Notes: generated from the letters alone by a model not told the origin. 64,000 nucleotides of DNA from Phaeodactylibacter luteus (GCF_007993045.1 NZ_VOOR01000027.1:17408-81407); one strand, 5' to 3'. Counted from the first letter of the stretch, positions 9,236 to 18,645 are shown. Numbers and translations are program-made.

Positions 9236-10765
9236 TTAGCGGGTCTGATTTTCCAGCAGCACAAAGGGTATGCCTTGTGCTGTCCACTTTTCGGCTTCTC
9301 CCCGGCTGGGCAGGACTTCAAACGCAAGAGACCCCAGCAGGAGGTCCTCGTCCCCATCTTGGTCGATGTCGGCCTTGTCCATCACTATCCACCGGCCTAA
9401 GGTAGACTGAGGGAAGGTAGAAGCCTTCATCTCCCATCCCCCCAGGTTCTCAAAAAAGACGAAGCTGGCTTCTGGCTGGCGCTCGAAATCTGGGAAAAAG
9501 GAGATGGCCGCAATGTCTATGTCCCCATCGAGGTCATAGTCGGCTGGCAGTGCGGCATATGCGCCGTGCAATGGCCAAAATTCGGCTTGCTCGAAATGGC
9601 CCTGCCCGGTATTGCGGAAAATGTAGATACCGTGGTATGGCTTCAATACCGGGGGATAATCTGCATTATCCCCGGCAGTGTAAATGATATCGTGCTGGCC
9701 GTCTGAGTCGTAGTCCATCAATTGGAAGGAGCTTGAGCCAAAAGATGGAGGCAGCCTAAGGGCCTGCTGTCGGGAAAAGTTGCCTTGGCCTTGGTTGAGG
9801 TAGAGGTCAAAGCCTTCGTCCCCCTGCCCAAAGAGCGCAAGGATATCGGGCTGCCCATCTCCGTTGAAATCTTCAATGGCAGTCTTGATCGCTCCAGGCG
9901 ATGCCCGCAGGGTATGTGGGCGGAAGGTGCCGTTGGCCTGGGCTTCCCACCACGCGAGCCGGCCAGTCCATTTGGCAAATTCAGCCACAACAATATCTTC
10001 GAGCCCGTCCCCATTGAGGTCGGCAAAGGAAGCGTGCACAGGCCGCTGCAAGCTATCTATCCTTATGCGTGGCGGCTGGGCTCCATTTAAGGGGAGCTCG
10101 AGCATAAAGCCGGTAGGGGCATCGGTTGGGGAGAAGGAGCCCATGACTGTGGCCATCGCTTTGCCCTCGCTCAGGTGGAGGCTTACTGCCCCTTCTCTGA
10201 CCTTGGCGCGCTGCTGAAGCCTCAGCTTGGCGTCGAACAGATATAAGGATTGGGTATGGGCATCTCCTACATAAATGCCACCGGGGGCGGCTTTTACGAG
10301 GGTAGTACTGGGCGGTGAGAGCGCGTAGTTGGGGAAGCGGGCTTGAAAAACCCGGGTGTCATCTAGCGGCAGCAGCTGGGGCGGGCCAAAGTCTTCCGGT
10401 GCATGCCTAAGGTAGTAGGCCTTTATCTTCTGCCAAGAGGCAGTGTCTATCAGTGGGGCCTCTGGGAATACCTTTGCCTGGGCAACCTTAGCCCCGCCCG
10501 GGCCGGCCTCGAGCAGGGCTTGGCGGGTGATCGTGCCCCCTTCGTATAGGCCCAGGAAATAGCCCATGCGCGGCAGCACGTACTCCTCCCAAGCCGCTTT
10601 CGGCAAGGAAGCAGGCTCCGGGAAGGCATGGCACGCTTGGCAGTGGATGCGCGCAAGGGCTTCGCCATCCGGACTGTGGCTTGGCCCCTTTGGCGGGCGG
10701 CGGCCACAGCTCCAAACGGTGAGCAATACTGCAGAACAGACTGAAAAGAGGATGAGGCGGTTCAC
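9236..10765 (-). CDS. Lipoprotein with one c-type haem motif and five FG-GAP/VCBS-type repeats
   Basis: The 509-residue protein starts at GTG 10765. It has a lipoprotein-like signal peptide ending at Cys20, then a CxxCH haem site (CQACH, residues 42-46). The rest is a beta-propeller with five calcium-type repeats of the form D-x-N/D-x-D-G-x-x-D-I (DLNGDGLEDIVV, DFNGDGQPDILA, DYDSDGQHDIIY, DYDLDGDIDIAA, DIDQDGDEDLLL). This suggests a surface or periplasmic redox or binding protein. It is monocistronic. No ligand can be assigned. Confidence 0.8.
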   Translation of the reverse strand: MNRLILFSVCSAVLLTVWSCGRRPPKGPSHSPDGEALARIHCQACHAFPEPASLPKAAWEEYVLPRMGYFLGLYEGGTITRQALLEAGPGGAKVAQAKVFPEAPLIDTASWQKIKAYYLRHAPEDFGPPQLLPLDDTRVFQARFPNYALSPPSTTLVKAAPGGIYVGDAHTQSLYLFDAKLRLQQRAKVREGAVSLHLSEGKAMATVMGSFSPTDAPTGFMLELPLNGAQPPRIRIDSLQRPVHASFADLNGDGLEDIVVAEFAKWTGRLAWWEAQANGTFRPHTLRASPGAIKTAIEDFNGDGQPDILALFGQGDEGFDLYLNQGQGNFSRQQALRLPPSFGSSSFQLMDYDSDGQHDIIYTAGDNADYPPVLKPYHGIYIFRNTGQGHFEQAEFWPLHGAYAALPADYDLDGDIDIAAISFFPDFERQPEASFVFFENLGGWEMKASTFPQSTLGRWIVMDKADIDQDGDEDLLLGSLAFEVLPSRGEAEKWTAQGIPFVLLENQTR

Positions 10766-11283
10766 TTTTTGCCTGCAAAAATAGCAGAGGGCGCCCAGCT
10801 TAGTGTTAACTGGCCATTAACATTCTGTATGGGGCCTGCCCCTGCCTTGCAGCAGGTGCCGCTATGCTGCGGGGCTCGCTCTTCGCTCGGCCCTATCGGG
10901 CTTCCCACCCCTCCGCAGCGCTAGGCCAATGCCATCAAGCCTGTAAAGCTAAATCCTGCGGCCTTTGGGCTTGCGCCCGATAACTTTTGGAGAGGACGGC
11001 TGTTTAATCGGTTGTACTTGCGTTCGCCCCACTGCCCGTTCGTCGGAAAAATCATGCCGTCAGGCAATCCCCATCTGCATAAAAGTTACTTTTTGCCACA
11101 AGGCATGGTCCTAATGGCAAATTGGCCCTTTCTGGCCAGTGGATTGAGCTGTAATTTTTTGACCACTAAAGGCCACGTGCCAGAAAAGGCTTAAGCGTGG
11201 AAATACGATCAAATAATTCGGTCTAGCCGCATTAGTGGTTTTGCCTGAAGGCGTCAAAAATGACCTGTTTTATAATTTAGCTT
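10766..11283. other. 518-bp spacer between divergent genes, with one REP-like copy
   Basis: The spacer separates the minus-strand haem/FG-GAP gene from the plus-strand TerC-type gene. It holds REP-like copy 2 at 10831-10934. The rest (10935-11283) shows no coding signal that I trust. The last 60 bases are AT-rich and presumably hold the TerC promoter, but I find no exact TAnnTTTG. Confidence 0.5.
10831..10934 (-). repeat. REP-like repeat, copy 2
   Basis: This is the reverse orientation of copy 1: GGGGCCTGCCCCTGCC, then GCTATGCTGCGGGGCTCGC, CGCTCGGCCC and CCGCAGCGCTAGGCCAATGC. It carries the short central variant (CCCTATCGGGCTTCC). Confidence 0.85.
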
Positions 11284-12270
11284 ATGAGTATTTGGATAGG
11301 ATTCATGGCCTTGGTTTTCTTTCTGTTAGCGCTGGACCTCGGCGTTTTCAACCGCAACCCGCATGCCATTTCGGCCAAAGAGGCTACGGGCTGGACTACC
11401 CTTTGGGTTTCCTTAGCCTTGCTGTTCGGCGTTTTTGTATACTATGCTTACGCGAATGCCTGGGTGGCCAATGAAGATGGGCTTTTGCCAAAAGAGGCGG
11501 CGCTCAAATACCTGACCGGCTATCTGGTCGAGCAGTCTCTAAGCATGGACAATATATTTGTCATTGCCATGATATTCACCTACTTCAAAGTCCCTCCCAA
11601 GTATCAGCACCGGGTGTTATTCTGGGGCATATTGGGGGCATTGGCCTTTAGGGGCATTATGATTTTCCTGGGCGTGGTGCTTATCAAAAAGTTCGCCTGG
11701 CTGACCTATGTGTTTGGGCTGTTCCTGCTGTACTCCGCCTACAAAATGTGGGCCTCCCACGAAGGGGTGCACCCCAATCAGAACCCTGTCATCAAATACG
11801 TGAGCCGCTTGTTCCCTGTGACCAAAGACTTCGAAGGCGACCGTTTCTTTGTGCGCCGCAAGCATATTTTGGCGGCTACCCCGCTCTTTATCGCGCTCCT
11901 TGTGGTAGAGACCACAGACATTATGTTCGCCTTTGACAGCATCCCGGCTATTTTCGCCATCACTACAGACCCCTTCCTGGTTTTTACTTCCAATATTTTT
12001 GCCATCCTCGGTTTGCGCTCCCTTTACTTTGTGCTGGCTTCTGTCATTGACAAGTTCAAATACCTACAGCAGGCTTTGGTCTTTATCCTCGCCTACGTTG
12101 GGGTGAAGATGCTGCTCGTGCATCAGGTCCACATCCCGGAATGGCTCTCTTTGTTGGTTATTTTTGGGTCCCTGGCAGGAGGAGTCCTTTTCTCGCTCTA
12201 CCGGAAGAAGCGAGAAGACGATGCCCCCTCGCCGGCGGCAGAGGCGGAAAACCGTCAGGAGGTAAAGTAG
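11284..12270 (+). CDS. TerC/Alx-family integral membrane metal exporter
   Basis: The 328-residue protein has about nine hydrophobic segments and the family hallmarks VEQSLSMDNIFVIAM (around residues 82-96) and TTDIMFAFDSIPAIFA (around 213-228). Their Asp residues line the transport site. Alx, MeeF and related TerC proteins export manganese in bacteria (established for some members); the substrate here is inferred. The C-terminus is a charged tail (KKREDDAPSP) on the cytoplasmic side. The gene appears monocistronic, and I saw no yybP-ykoY motif in its leader. Confidence 0.9.
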   Translation: MSIWIGFMALVFFLLALDLGVFNRNPHAISAKEATGWTTLWVSLALLFGVFVYYAYANAWVANEDGLLPKEAALKYLTGYLVEQSLSMDNIFVIAMIFTYFKVPPKYQHRVLFWGILGALAFRGIMIFLGVVLIKKFAWLTYVFGLFLLYSAYKMWASHEGVHPNQNPVIKYVSRLFPVTKDFEGDRFFVRRKHILAATPLFIALLVVETTDIMFAFDSIPAIFAITTDPFLVFTSNIFAILGLRSLYFVLASVIDKFKYLQQALVFILAYVGVKMLLVHQVHIPEWLSLLVIFGSLAGGVLFSLYRKKREDDAPSPAAEAENRQEVK

Positions 12271-12490
12271 CCTCGGGCACTGTAGCGTGAGGGCAAGCCC
12301 CCTCGCCGAAGGCCCTGTCCCTCTACCGGCGGCCTCTCGGCTTGTTCGGCTATGGGGCACAGCCAAATACCGGCATCGTGCTCCGTTCTGCCTAAAGCTG
12401 CTGGTCAATGGGTTGGGCCAAAGCCCGGTTGCGCCCCTCCCAAATGGGCTGGGCCGGGCAAGACAGGCACAGGCAGCACAGCATAAAGCA

Positions 12491-12925
12491 TCAACCCTCC
12501 AATACATCCTTGACAACGCCCCAAATATTGAAGCCCATATCCGGCTCGACAGCCAAAACGCCTTCATTGTCCTCAAGGATGACCTCCTCTTCTTTGAGGA
12601 ACAACCGCTTCAGGAGGAACTCGCCTTCAAGGAAAACAAGGGCCACATCGCGGTTGCGGGGGCTCACCTCCCGGTCCACTACTGCGATGCTGCCGGGAAG
12701 GTAGCCTGCTTCGGCCAGGTTGTCGGCACAAATCTGCACAAAGAAAGTCTGGGCCGGGTGGCGGATCAGCGCTCTGCTCAGGTCGAGCCGGATAAAGTGG
12801 TATTCCTCTCCGGGCAGGGGGAAGCTTTTCCCATCAGACGCTTCCACCTGCAGGTAGGGGGTCATATCTCGTTGCATGACTACCGGCACAGTCTGGAAAT
12901 CTTCGAAAGCCATTAACTTGACCAT
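12491..12925 (-). CDS. UmuD-like protein that has lost its catalytic serine and cleavage cysteine
   Basis: The 144-residue protein aligns by eye along its whole length with UmuD. The segment LDLSRALIRHPAQTFFVQ matches the UmuD core, GEFLLKRL matches the catalytic-lysine strand (Lys106 kept), and NIWGVVKDVL matches the C-terminus. In UmuD the nucleophile lies in GDSM; here the segment is ADNL with Asn69 (codon AAC, complement of 12719-12721). The Cys-Gly cleavage pair of UmuD is replaced by Asp31-Gly32. Self-cleavage is therefore not expected. No umuC is near. A second start, ATG 12913, is possible. It is divergent from tkt. Confidence 0.8.
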   Translation of the reverse strand: MVKLMAFEDFQTVPVVMQRDMTPYLQVEASDGKSFPLPGEEYHFIRLDLSRALIRHPAQTFFVQICADNLAEAGYLPGSIAVVDREVSPRNRDVALVFLEGEFLLKRLFLKEEEVILEDNEGVLAVEPDMGFNIWGVVKDVLEG

Positions 12926-13155
12926 TACAAATTGTTTTAGTGGCTACAATTTTAAAAACAAAAAATTTATAAAACAAGAATTTTGATTTTTTTTGTTTCA
13001 AATCATCCTGATTATTGCGGATAGCCGGAAAAAAGCAGAAAAAGCGCACGGTGCCCGCTATGGTCGGTCGGACTTTAATTATCTTCGGGCGACGATACTG
13101 CCGCAGGCATTGCTGCGGCACAACCTGGCAATCAAAAAACGATAACCTAGCAAAA

Positions 13156-15201
13156 ATGGCAGAATCCAAGGTTTCTCAACGGGCAGCAGATAACATCCGC
13201 ATCCTTTCCGCGGCTATGGTGGAGCAGGCCAAGTCCGGCCACCCTGGCGGGGCAATGGGCGGTGCAGATTTTATCCACATCCTTTTTTCTGAATATATGG
13301 TGTTCGACCCTTCGGACAACAGCTGGCCTTTCCGGGACCGCTTTTTTATGGACCCGGGCCACATGTCACCTATGTTGTACAGTCAGCTGCACCTGTTGGG
13401 GAATTATAGCACAGAAGACTTGCAGCATTTCCGGCAGTGGGGCAGCCCCACGCCTGGTCATCCGGAAGTAGACGTAGCCCGGGGGGTAGAAAACACATCA
13501 GGCCCTCTTGGGCAAGGGCATACCTTCGGTGTCGGGGCAGCTATTGCAGAGCGCTTCCTGGCCGCCCGTTTTGGGGAGTGGCTGGCCCACCGCACTTTCC
13601 TTTACATTTCTGACGGGGGCATTCAGGAAGAGATCGCGCAGGGCGCAGGCCGTATCGCGGGTTTTCTTGGGCTAGGCCAGGTGACCATGTTTTACGATGC
13701 CAATGACATTCAGCTTTCTACGGAGGTCTCCGAAGTCATGGATGAGGATACGGCAAAAAAATACGAAGCCTGGGGCTGGCATGTGCAGACCATAGAAGGC
13801 AACAACCACGATGCTATCCGCAGTGCATTAGATGCAGCTATTGCTGAAACCGGCCGCCCTTCTCTCATTATCGGCAAGACCGTGATGGGCAAAGGGGCGC
13901 TTACCGAGTCGGGGGAATCTTTCGAGCGTGAAGTGGAAACGCATGGGCAGCCGCTCAGCAAGGCCGGTGCTTCTTTTAGCGCTACCGTGAAGAACCTGGG
14001 CGGAGACCCTGATGCCCCCTTCGCGGTATTCCCGGAGGTCGCTGCTTACTACGAGGAAGTAAAGGCCGAGCGCAAGCAGCTGGCGCAAGAGCGCCGTGCG
14101 GCCTACGAGGCCTGGAAGGCAGAAAACCCCGAGCAGGATGCAAAGCTGCAGCGATTCCTTTCCCGCGAACTGCCAGATATTGACTGGGCAGGCATACCAC
14201 AGAAGGCAGGCTCGGCTACCCGCAATGCATCAGGCATGGTATTGGCCTATCTGGCAGATCATGTGGAGAATATGATCGTCGCTTCAGCGGATTTGTCCAA
14301 TAGCGATAAGACCAATAGCTTCTTGGCCAAAACAACGGCTTTTGCCAAAGGGGATTTTACCGGGGCCTTCCTGCAAGCAGGAGTATCTGAGCTGACGATG
14401 GCAGCCCTATCTGTAGGTATGGCGCTCCACGGCGGGGTCATCCCTGTTTGTGCCACCTTCTTCGTTTTCTCTGATTATATGAAGCCGGCCATCCGCCTGG
14501 CTGGGCTGATGGAGCAGCCGGTCATCTTTATCTGGACACACGACGCCTTCCGGGTAGGGGAAGATGGCCCGACACATCAGCCGGTGGAGCAGGAAGCTCA
14601 GATCCGCCTGATGGAGCAGCTGAAGAACCACTCTGGGCGCAACAGCTTCCTGGCACTGCGCCCGGCAGACGCAGATGAGACTACGGTAGCTTGGCGCATG
14701 GCCCTGGAGAATGCACATGGGCCGAGCGGCCTCATTTTATCGCGCCAGGATATTGCCAGCCTGCCAGCAAAGGGCAGCCGGTACGAAGCTGCGCAGGCTG
14801 CTGCTAAAGGCGCTTATATCGTAGAAAAAGAAACAGGCGGAGAGCCAGACCTCATCCTGGTAGCCAATGGCTCTGAGGTGGCTACGCTGGTAGAGGGCGC
14901 GGCTTTGCTGCGGCAGCGCAAAAAACTGCGTGTGCGGGTAGTCTCTGCCCCATCCGAAGGGGTTTTCCGCAATCAGCCCGAAGATTATCAGATGGATGTA
15001 CTGCCCTTTGACATCCCGACATTCGGCCTGACCGCTGGCTTGCCGGTCACCCTCCGGGGCTTGGTGGGGCCTTTGGGAGAGGTCATTGGGCTGAGCCACT
15101 TCGGGCATTCTGCGCCTTTCAATGTCTTGGATGAAAAGCTGGGCTATACCCCAGAAAATGTCTACCAGAAAGCGGTGGATTTTCTGTCTGATTTTGAGTA
15201 G
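13156..15201 (+). CDS. tkt: Transketolase
   Basis: Transketolase moves two-carbon ketol units between sugar phosphates in the pentose phosphate pathway, using thiamine diphosphate. The 681-residue, single-chain protein shows SGHPGGAMGGADF near the N-terminus, GPLGQG, the ThDP/Mg site DGGIQEE with DANDIQLS, and a pyrimidine-domain region around SADLSNS. I start at ATG 13156 (MAESKVSQRA), which fits the family. Upstream in-frame sequence to 13015 has no family resemblance. A strong terminator follows (15247-15288). Confidence 0.93.
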   Translation: MAESKVSQRAADNIRILSAAMVEQAKSGHPGGAMGGADFIHILFSEYMVFDPSDNSWPFRDRFFMDPGHMSPMLYSQLHLLGNYSTEDLQHFRQWGSPTPGHPEVDVARGVENTSGPLGQGHTFGVGAAIAERFLAARFGEWLAHRTFLYISDGGIQEEIAQGAGRIAGFLGLGQVTMFYDANDIQLSTEVSEVMDEDTAKKYEAWGWHVQTIEGNNHDAIRSALDAAIAETGRPSLIIGKTVMGKGALTESGESFEREVETHGQPLSKAGASFSATVKNLGGDPDAPFAVFPEVAAYYEEVKAERKQLAQERRAAYEAWKAENPEQDAKLQRFLSRELPDIDWAGIPQKAGSATRNASGMVLAYLADHVENMIVASADLSNSDKTNSFLAKTTAFAKGDFTGAFLQAGVSELTMAALSVGMALHGGVIPVCATFFVFSDYMKPAIRLAGLMEQPVIFIWTHDAFRVGEDGPTHQPVEQEAQIRLMEQLKNHSGRNSFLALRPADADETTVAWRMALENAHGPSGLILSRQDIASLPAKGSRYEAAQAAAKGAYIVEKETGGEPDLILVANGSEVATLVEGAALLRQRKKLRVRVVSAPSEGVFRNQPEDYQMDVLPFDIPTFGLTAGLPVTLRGLVGPLGEVIGLSHFGHSAPFNVLDEKLGYTPENVYQKAVDFLSDFE

Positions 15202-15246
15202 CATGCGCTGAGCAGGGGACAAGCCGCCCTTTGGCCAAAAATGCTG

Positions 15247-15288
15247 CAAAGCCGTGCCCGCTATCCTAGGGGGCACGGCTTTGCTTTT
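15247..15288 (+). terminator. Rho-independent terminator after tkt
   Basis: A perfect 13-bp stem, CAAAGCCGTGCCC (15247-15259) with GGGCACGGCTTTG (15271-15283), has an 11-nt loop and is followed by CTTTT. It lies 45 bp after the tkt stop. Confidence 0.88.
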
Positions 15289-15451
15289 GGGCTATGCCGG
15301 ATTTCAAACTTATTGAGTTGGGCGGTTTCCGTTTGAGGGGTTATCTTGTATGGGCCAGGGGCCGGACAGTGCATTGGCCTGCCCTGTTTCAGGGCAAAAC
15401 GGGCCCCTGATGTATCAAGTCTACTTAACAACTGTACCAACGCTTTTCATT

Positions 15452-16894
15452 ATGCGTATTTTGCTTACCGGTGCTACGGGGTATATTGGCCGGCGCTTGT
15501 TGCCTGTCCTGCTCGAGGCAGGGCATGAAGTCATCTGTTGCGTGCGCAGCGCCCTGAGCTTCGAAGTGCCGGAAGGCTGGGAAGCCCAGGCCTCGGTTTT
15601 TGAAGTCGATTTTCTGAAGCCTGTGGCCCACGCGAATGCGCCAAAAGAATTTGACGCAGCCTATTACCTTATCCATTCTTTGTCGGCAGCTATTGATGAT
15701 TTTTCTGCCCTGGAAGAGCGGGCCGCACGCAACTTTTCTCAATATGTTTCCCATACTTCCTGCATGCAGGTCATCTACCTGACAGGGATCGTGAACAGCG
15801 AAGAGCTGTCTAGCCATTTGGAGTCGAGGCTGCAGGTAGAGCGCATACTTGACGAGGGGCCGGTCCCGCTTACTGCACTGCGGGCGGGCATCATCATCGG
15901 CTCGGGGAGTGCTTCGTTCGAGATCATCAGAGACCTGGTGGAAAAATTGCCGGTCATGGTCGCCCCTCGCTGGCTGTCTACCCGCTGCCAGCCCATTGCC
16001 ATACGCGACGTCATCGCCATCCTCACCGGGGTGCTGATGAAGCCGGCTTACTTTGGGGAGAACCTGGATATAGGAGGCCCGGAAGTCCTGACTTACCGGC
16101 AGATGCTGCTTGGGTATGCCCGGGCCAGGGGGCTGAAACGGTCGGTGTTTATCGCGCCGGTCATGACCCCCCGCTTGTCTTCCTACTGGCTCTATTTTGT
16201 GACTTCTACCACTTACGAGCTGGCTGTCAACTTGGTCAACAGCATGAAAGTTGACGTCATCTGCCGGCCCAATACCCTGGGGCAGGACCTGGGCCTTACG
16301 TTCACCCCCTACGAGCAGGCTGTAGCTTTGGCTTTTGACAAAATCCAGCAGAATATGGTCGTCAGCAGTTGGAAAGACTCCTTGGTATCCAGCTCGCGGC
16401 AGGCCACCCTCAACCGCTATATCGAAGTGCCTACTTATGGCTGTTTTGTGGACGAACAGCAGGAAGCCCTTGGGGGGGCTTCTGCAGAAGCGGTATGGTC
16501 CAATATCATCCGCATTGGGGGGGAAAGGGGCTGGTACTACGGCAATGCCCTCTGGCGCTTGCGGGGCTATCTCGATAAGCTGGCCGGGGGGATTGGGCTG
16601 CGCAGGGGCCGTACCCACCCCGATCGCCTCCACCCGGGCGATGCCCTCGATTTTTGGCGGGTTTTGGTTGCTGATGAACAGCAGCAGCGGCTCTTGTTGT
16701 ATGCCGAGATGAAACTGCCGGGAGAGGCTTGGCTGGAATTCCGGATCCGCAAAGGGGAAATGCTGATACAACGGGCGACTTTCCGCCCATCGGGCTTGCT
16801 AGGGCGCTTGTATTGGATGGCGGTACTGCCTTTCCACTTCTTCGTTTTCAAGGGGATGGCCCGGGCGATTGTGCAGTTCCGTGAAAAAAAATGA
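15452..16894 (+). CDS. NAD(P)-binding SDR-type protein with C-terminal DUF2867-like domain
   Basis: The 480-residue protein opens with a Rossmann motif GATGYIGRR (residues 7-15) and keeps the atypical-SDR pattern (YYLIHSL, YLTGIV, LRAGIIIGSGS, IAIRDVIA) over its first 300 residues. The last 150 residues match the DUF2867 half seen in similar fused proteins of Bacteroidota (GGERGWYYGN, HPGDALDFWRVL). Substrate and role are unknown. ATG 15452 (MRILLTGATG) is the natural start, since the open frame upstream is not conserved in type. Confidence 0.85.
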   Translation: MRILLTGATGYIGRRLLPVLLEAGHEVICCVRSALSFEVPEGWEAQASVFEVDFLKPVAHANAPKEFDAAYYLIHSLSAAIDDFSALEERAARNFSQYVSHTSCMQVIYLTGIVNSEELSSHLESRLQVERILDEGPVPLTALRAGIIIGSGSASFEIIRDLVEKLPVMVAPRWLSTRCQPIAIRDVIAILTGVLMKPAYFGENLDIGGPEVLTYRQMLLGYARARGLKRSVFIAPVMTPRLSSYWLYFVTSTTYELAVNLVNSMKVDVICRPNTLGQDLGLTFTPYEQAVALAFDKIQQNMVVSSWKDSLVSSSRQATLNRYIEVPTYGCFVDEQQEALGGASAEAVWSNIIRIGGERGWYYGNALWRLRGYLDKLAGGIGLRRGRTHPDRLHPGDALDFWRVLVADEQQQRLLLYAEMKLPGEAWLEFRIRKGEMLIQRATFRPSGLLGRLYWMAVLPFHFFVFKGMARAIVQFREKK

Positions 16895-17037
16895 CAACCC
16901 CGAAATCCATCCTTCTTCCTGTTTCGTAAGCTTCGGTGCCCGGCAATCTTGAGGGCGTACGCCCTTGCTCGGGCAAAACCTGCCGCCTTGGCAGGGGGTC
17001 ACCTGGCTATTTTTTAATTCAAAACTGAAATGAAGCT

Positions 17038-17586
17038 ATGAAAAAGTTGTTTGTCCTATCCGGAGCCCTTCTCCTGATGGCCTATTTTGCTGCGCCTCTG
17101 CTGGCGCAGTGCAGTGGGGCGAAAGCCCGCCTGGCCAGCTCACAGCCTGATATCGTAGGCGTAGCGATGTCCTCAAAAGCCCACACCACCCTTGTTGCAG
17201 CGGTGAAAGCAGCAGGCTTAGTGGAAACCCTTCAGGGAGAGGGGCCGTTCACCGTATTTGCGCCTACGAATGCGGCCTTTGAAGCTTTGCCAGAAGGCAC
17301 GGTAGCCTACTTGCTCAAGCCCGAAAACAAAGCCAAACTGTCGGCGGTGCTGACCTATCACGTAGTGCCCGGGAAACTGACCGCTGAGAAAGTCCTGGCG
17401 GCGATCAAAGCAGGCGGTGGCACCGCAACGGTCACCACTGTAAATGGTGGAAAACTCCAGGCTATGGCCATGGACGGCGCGGTCTACCTCAAGGATGCAC
17501 AGGGCAATACGTCTAAGGTGTCCCAAACCGACCTCATGGCCTCTAACGGGGTCATCCACGTTATCGACAGCGTGGTGATGCCCTAA
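17038..17586 (+). CDS. Secreted fasciclin-domain protein
   Basis: The protein has a signal peptide (residues 1-24, cut near LLAQ) and one FAS1 domain: TLVAAVKAAGLVETLQGEGP, FTVFAPTNAAFEALP, LTYHVVPGKL and GVIHVIDSVVMP. FAS1 domains mediate adhesion or small-ligand binding at the cell surface. At 182 residues it is a typical single-domain member. It is monocistronic with its own terminator at 17649-17685. Confidence 0.92.
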   Translation: MKKLFVLSGALLLMAYFAAPLLAQCSGAKARLASSQPDIVGVAMSSKAHTTLVAAVKAAGLVETLQGEGPFTVFAPTNAAFEALPEGTVAYLLKPENKAKLSAVLTYHVVPGKLTAEKVLAAIKAGGGTATVTTVNGGKLQAMAMDGAVYLKDAQGNTSKVSQTDLMASNGVIHVIDSVVMP

Positions 17587-17648
17587 ACCATAAGGGAGGG
17601 GCAGATGCTCAACCTCAAATGCCCCGGCGCCTTATCGGGCTGGCCGGC

Positions 17649-17685
17649 AAGGGGGCGCTGCTGTGGAGGCGGCGCCCCCTTTGTG
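17649..17685 (+). terminator. Rho-independent terminator after the fasciclin gene
   Basis: The stem AAGGGGGCGC (17649-17658) pairs with GCGCCCCCTT (17672-17681), has a 13-nt loop and is followed by TGTG, so the T-tract is poor. It lies 62 bp after the stop codon. Confidence 0.65.
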
Positions 17686-17772
17686 TATGTACGGAACGCA
17701 AAAAAATGCAGCCCATCTGCATAATTTGGCTGCAAATAGCTAATATGCATACGCTTCTAAAATCTGTAAAGC

Positions 17773-18645
17773 ATGGTATGGACCCTTAACGAATGGCGCA
17801 GGCAGGGCTACTTTATGGAAACGGCTGCAGGGCAGGTGTTTTACCAAATGCGGGAGCATCGATCGGGGGAGGTATTGTTGTTGCTGCATGGCTTCCCCAC
17901 CGCATCCTGGGACTGGCATAAGCTGTGGGGGCATTTGTCGGAGCGTTTCAGCCTTTTGGCCCCTGATTTTTTAGGGTTGGGGTATAGCGATAAGCCGTTG
18001 GCCCACGAGTATACCATAGCAGGGCAGGCGGATATGGCAGAGGCGCTTTTGGAGCACCTTGGAGTGAGCGAATACCACATCCTGGCACATGATTATGGGG
18101 ATACGGTGGCTCAGGAGCTATTGGCCAGGGATGCAGAAAGAGCGGGCCCCTTGAGGGTACAGTCTGTTGTCCTGCTGAATGGGGGGCTGTTCCCAGAGGT
18201 GCATCAGCCGAGGCCTGTCCAAAAGCTGTTGTTGGGGCCATTAGGCCCTTATGTGTCCGGGTTGCTTGGGCCGCGGGCACTGCAGCGCAATTTCCGGGCC
18301 ATATTTGGGCCGGGCACACAGCCGGGGGCAGGCGAGCTGTCGGACTGGTGGTCCTTGATACAGCACCAAGGAGGGGCTAGGGTGCTACATCTGCTCCTGA
18401 GGTATATGCCGGAGCGGCAGGAGCACCGTGCCCGGTGGGTTGGGGCGCTGGCAGAAGCTCCGGTTTTGGCGCGGTTCATAGTAGGCTTGGCTGACCCTAT
18501 ATCTGGGGCATTGATGGCGCAGCGCTACCGGGAGCTGGTGCCCGAAGCCGATGTGGTAGAGCTGCCGGGCATTGGGCACTATCCGCAAGTGGAGGCCCCA
18601 ATGCAAGTATTGGAGCATGCTTTGTCCTTTTGGGATAGCCTCTAG
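17773..18645 (+). CDS. Alpha/beta hydrolase, MEST-like, with aspartate nucleophile
   Basis: The 290-residue protein has the oxyanion HG motif (LLLLHGFPTASWDW, residues 35-48) and a nucleophile elbow AHDYGD with Asp107 in place of Ser. That places it with haloalkane dehalogenase/epoxide hydrolase-type enzymes and close to the MEST family, which shares HDYGDTVAQELL. The catalytic His is in GIGHYPQVEAP near residue 268. The substrate is unknown. It converges on the minus-strand SDR gene, whose stop is 6 bp away. Confidence 0.85.
   Translation: MVWTLNEWRRQGYFMETAAGQVFYQMREHRSGEVLLLLHGFPTASWDWHKLWGHLSERFSLLAPDFLGLGYSDKPLAHEYTIAGQADMAEALLEHLGVSEYHILAHDYGDTVAQELLARDAERAGPLRVQSVVLLNGGLFPEVHQPRPVQKLLLGPLGPYVSGLLGPRALQRNFRAIFGPGTQPGAGELSDWWSLIQHQGGARVLHLLLRYMPERQEHRARWVGALAEAPVLARFIVGLADPISGALMAQRYRELVPEADVVELPGIGHYPQVEAPMQVLEHALSFWDSL

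Noticed and set aside
11012..11194. 60-codon open frame in the spacer before the TerC-type gene
   Set aside because: It has no ribosome-binding or signal features and no recognisable family, and it lies in a repeat-bearing spacer.
12287..12916. 209-codon plus-strand frame over the UmuD-like gene
   Set aside because: The minus-strand product aligns with UmuD across its length; the plus-strand frame is its shadow plus spacer.
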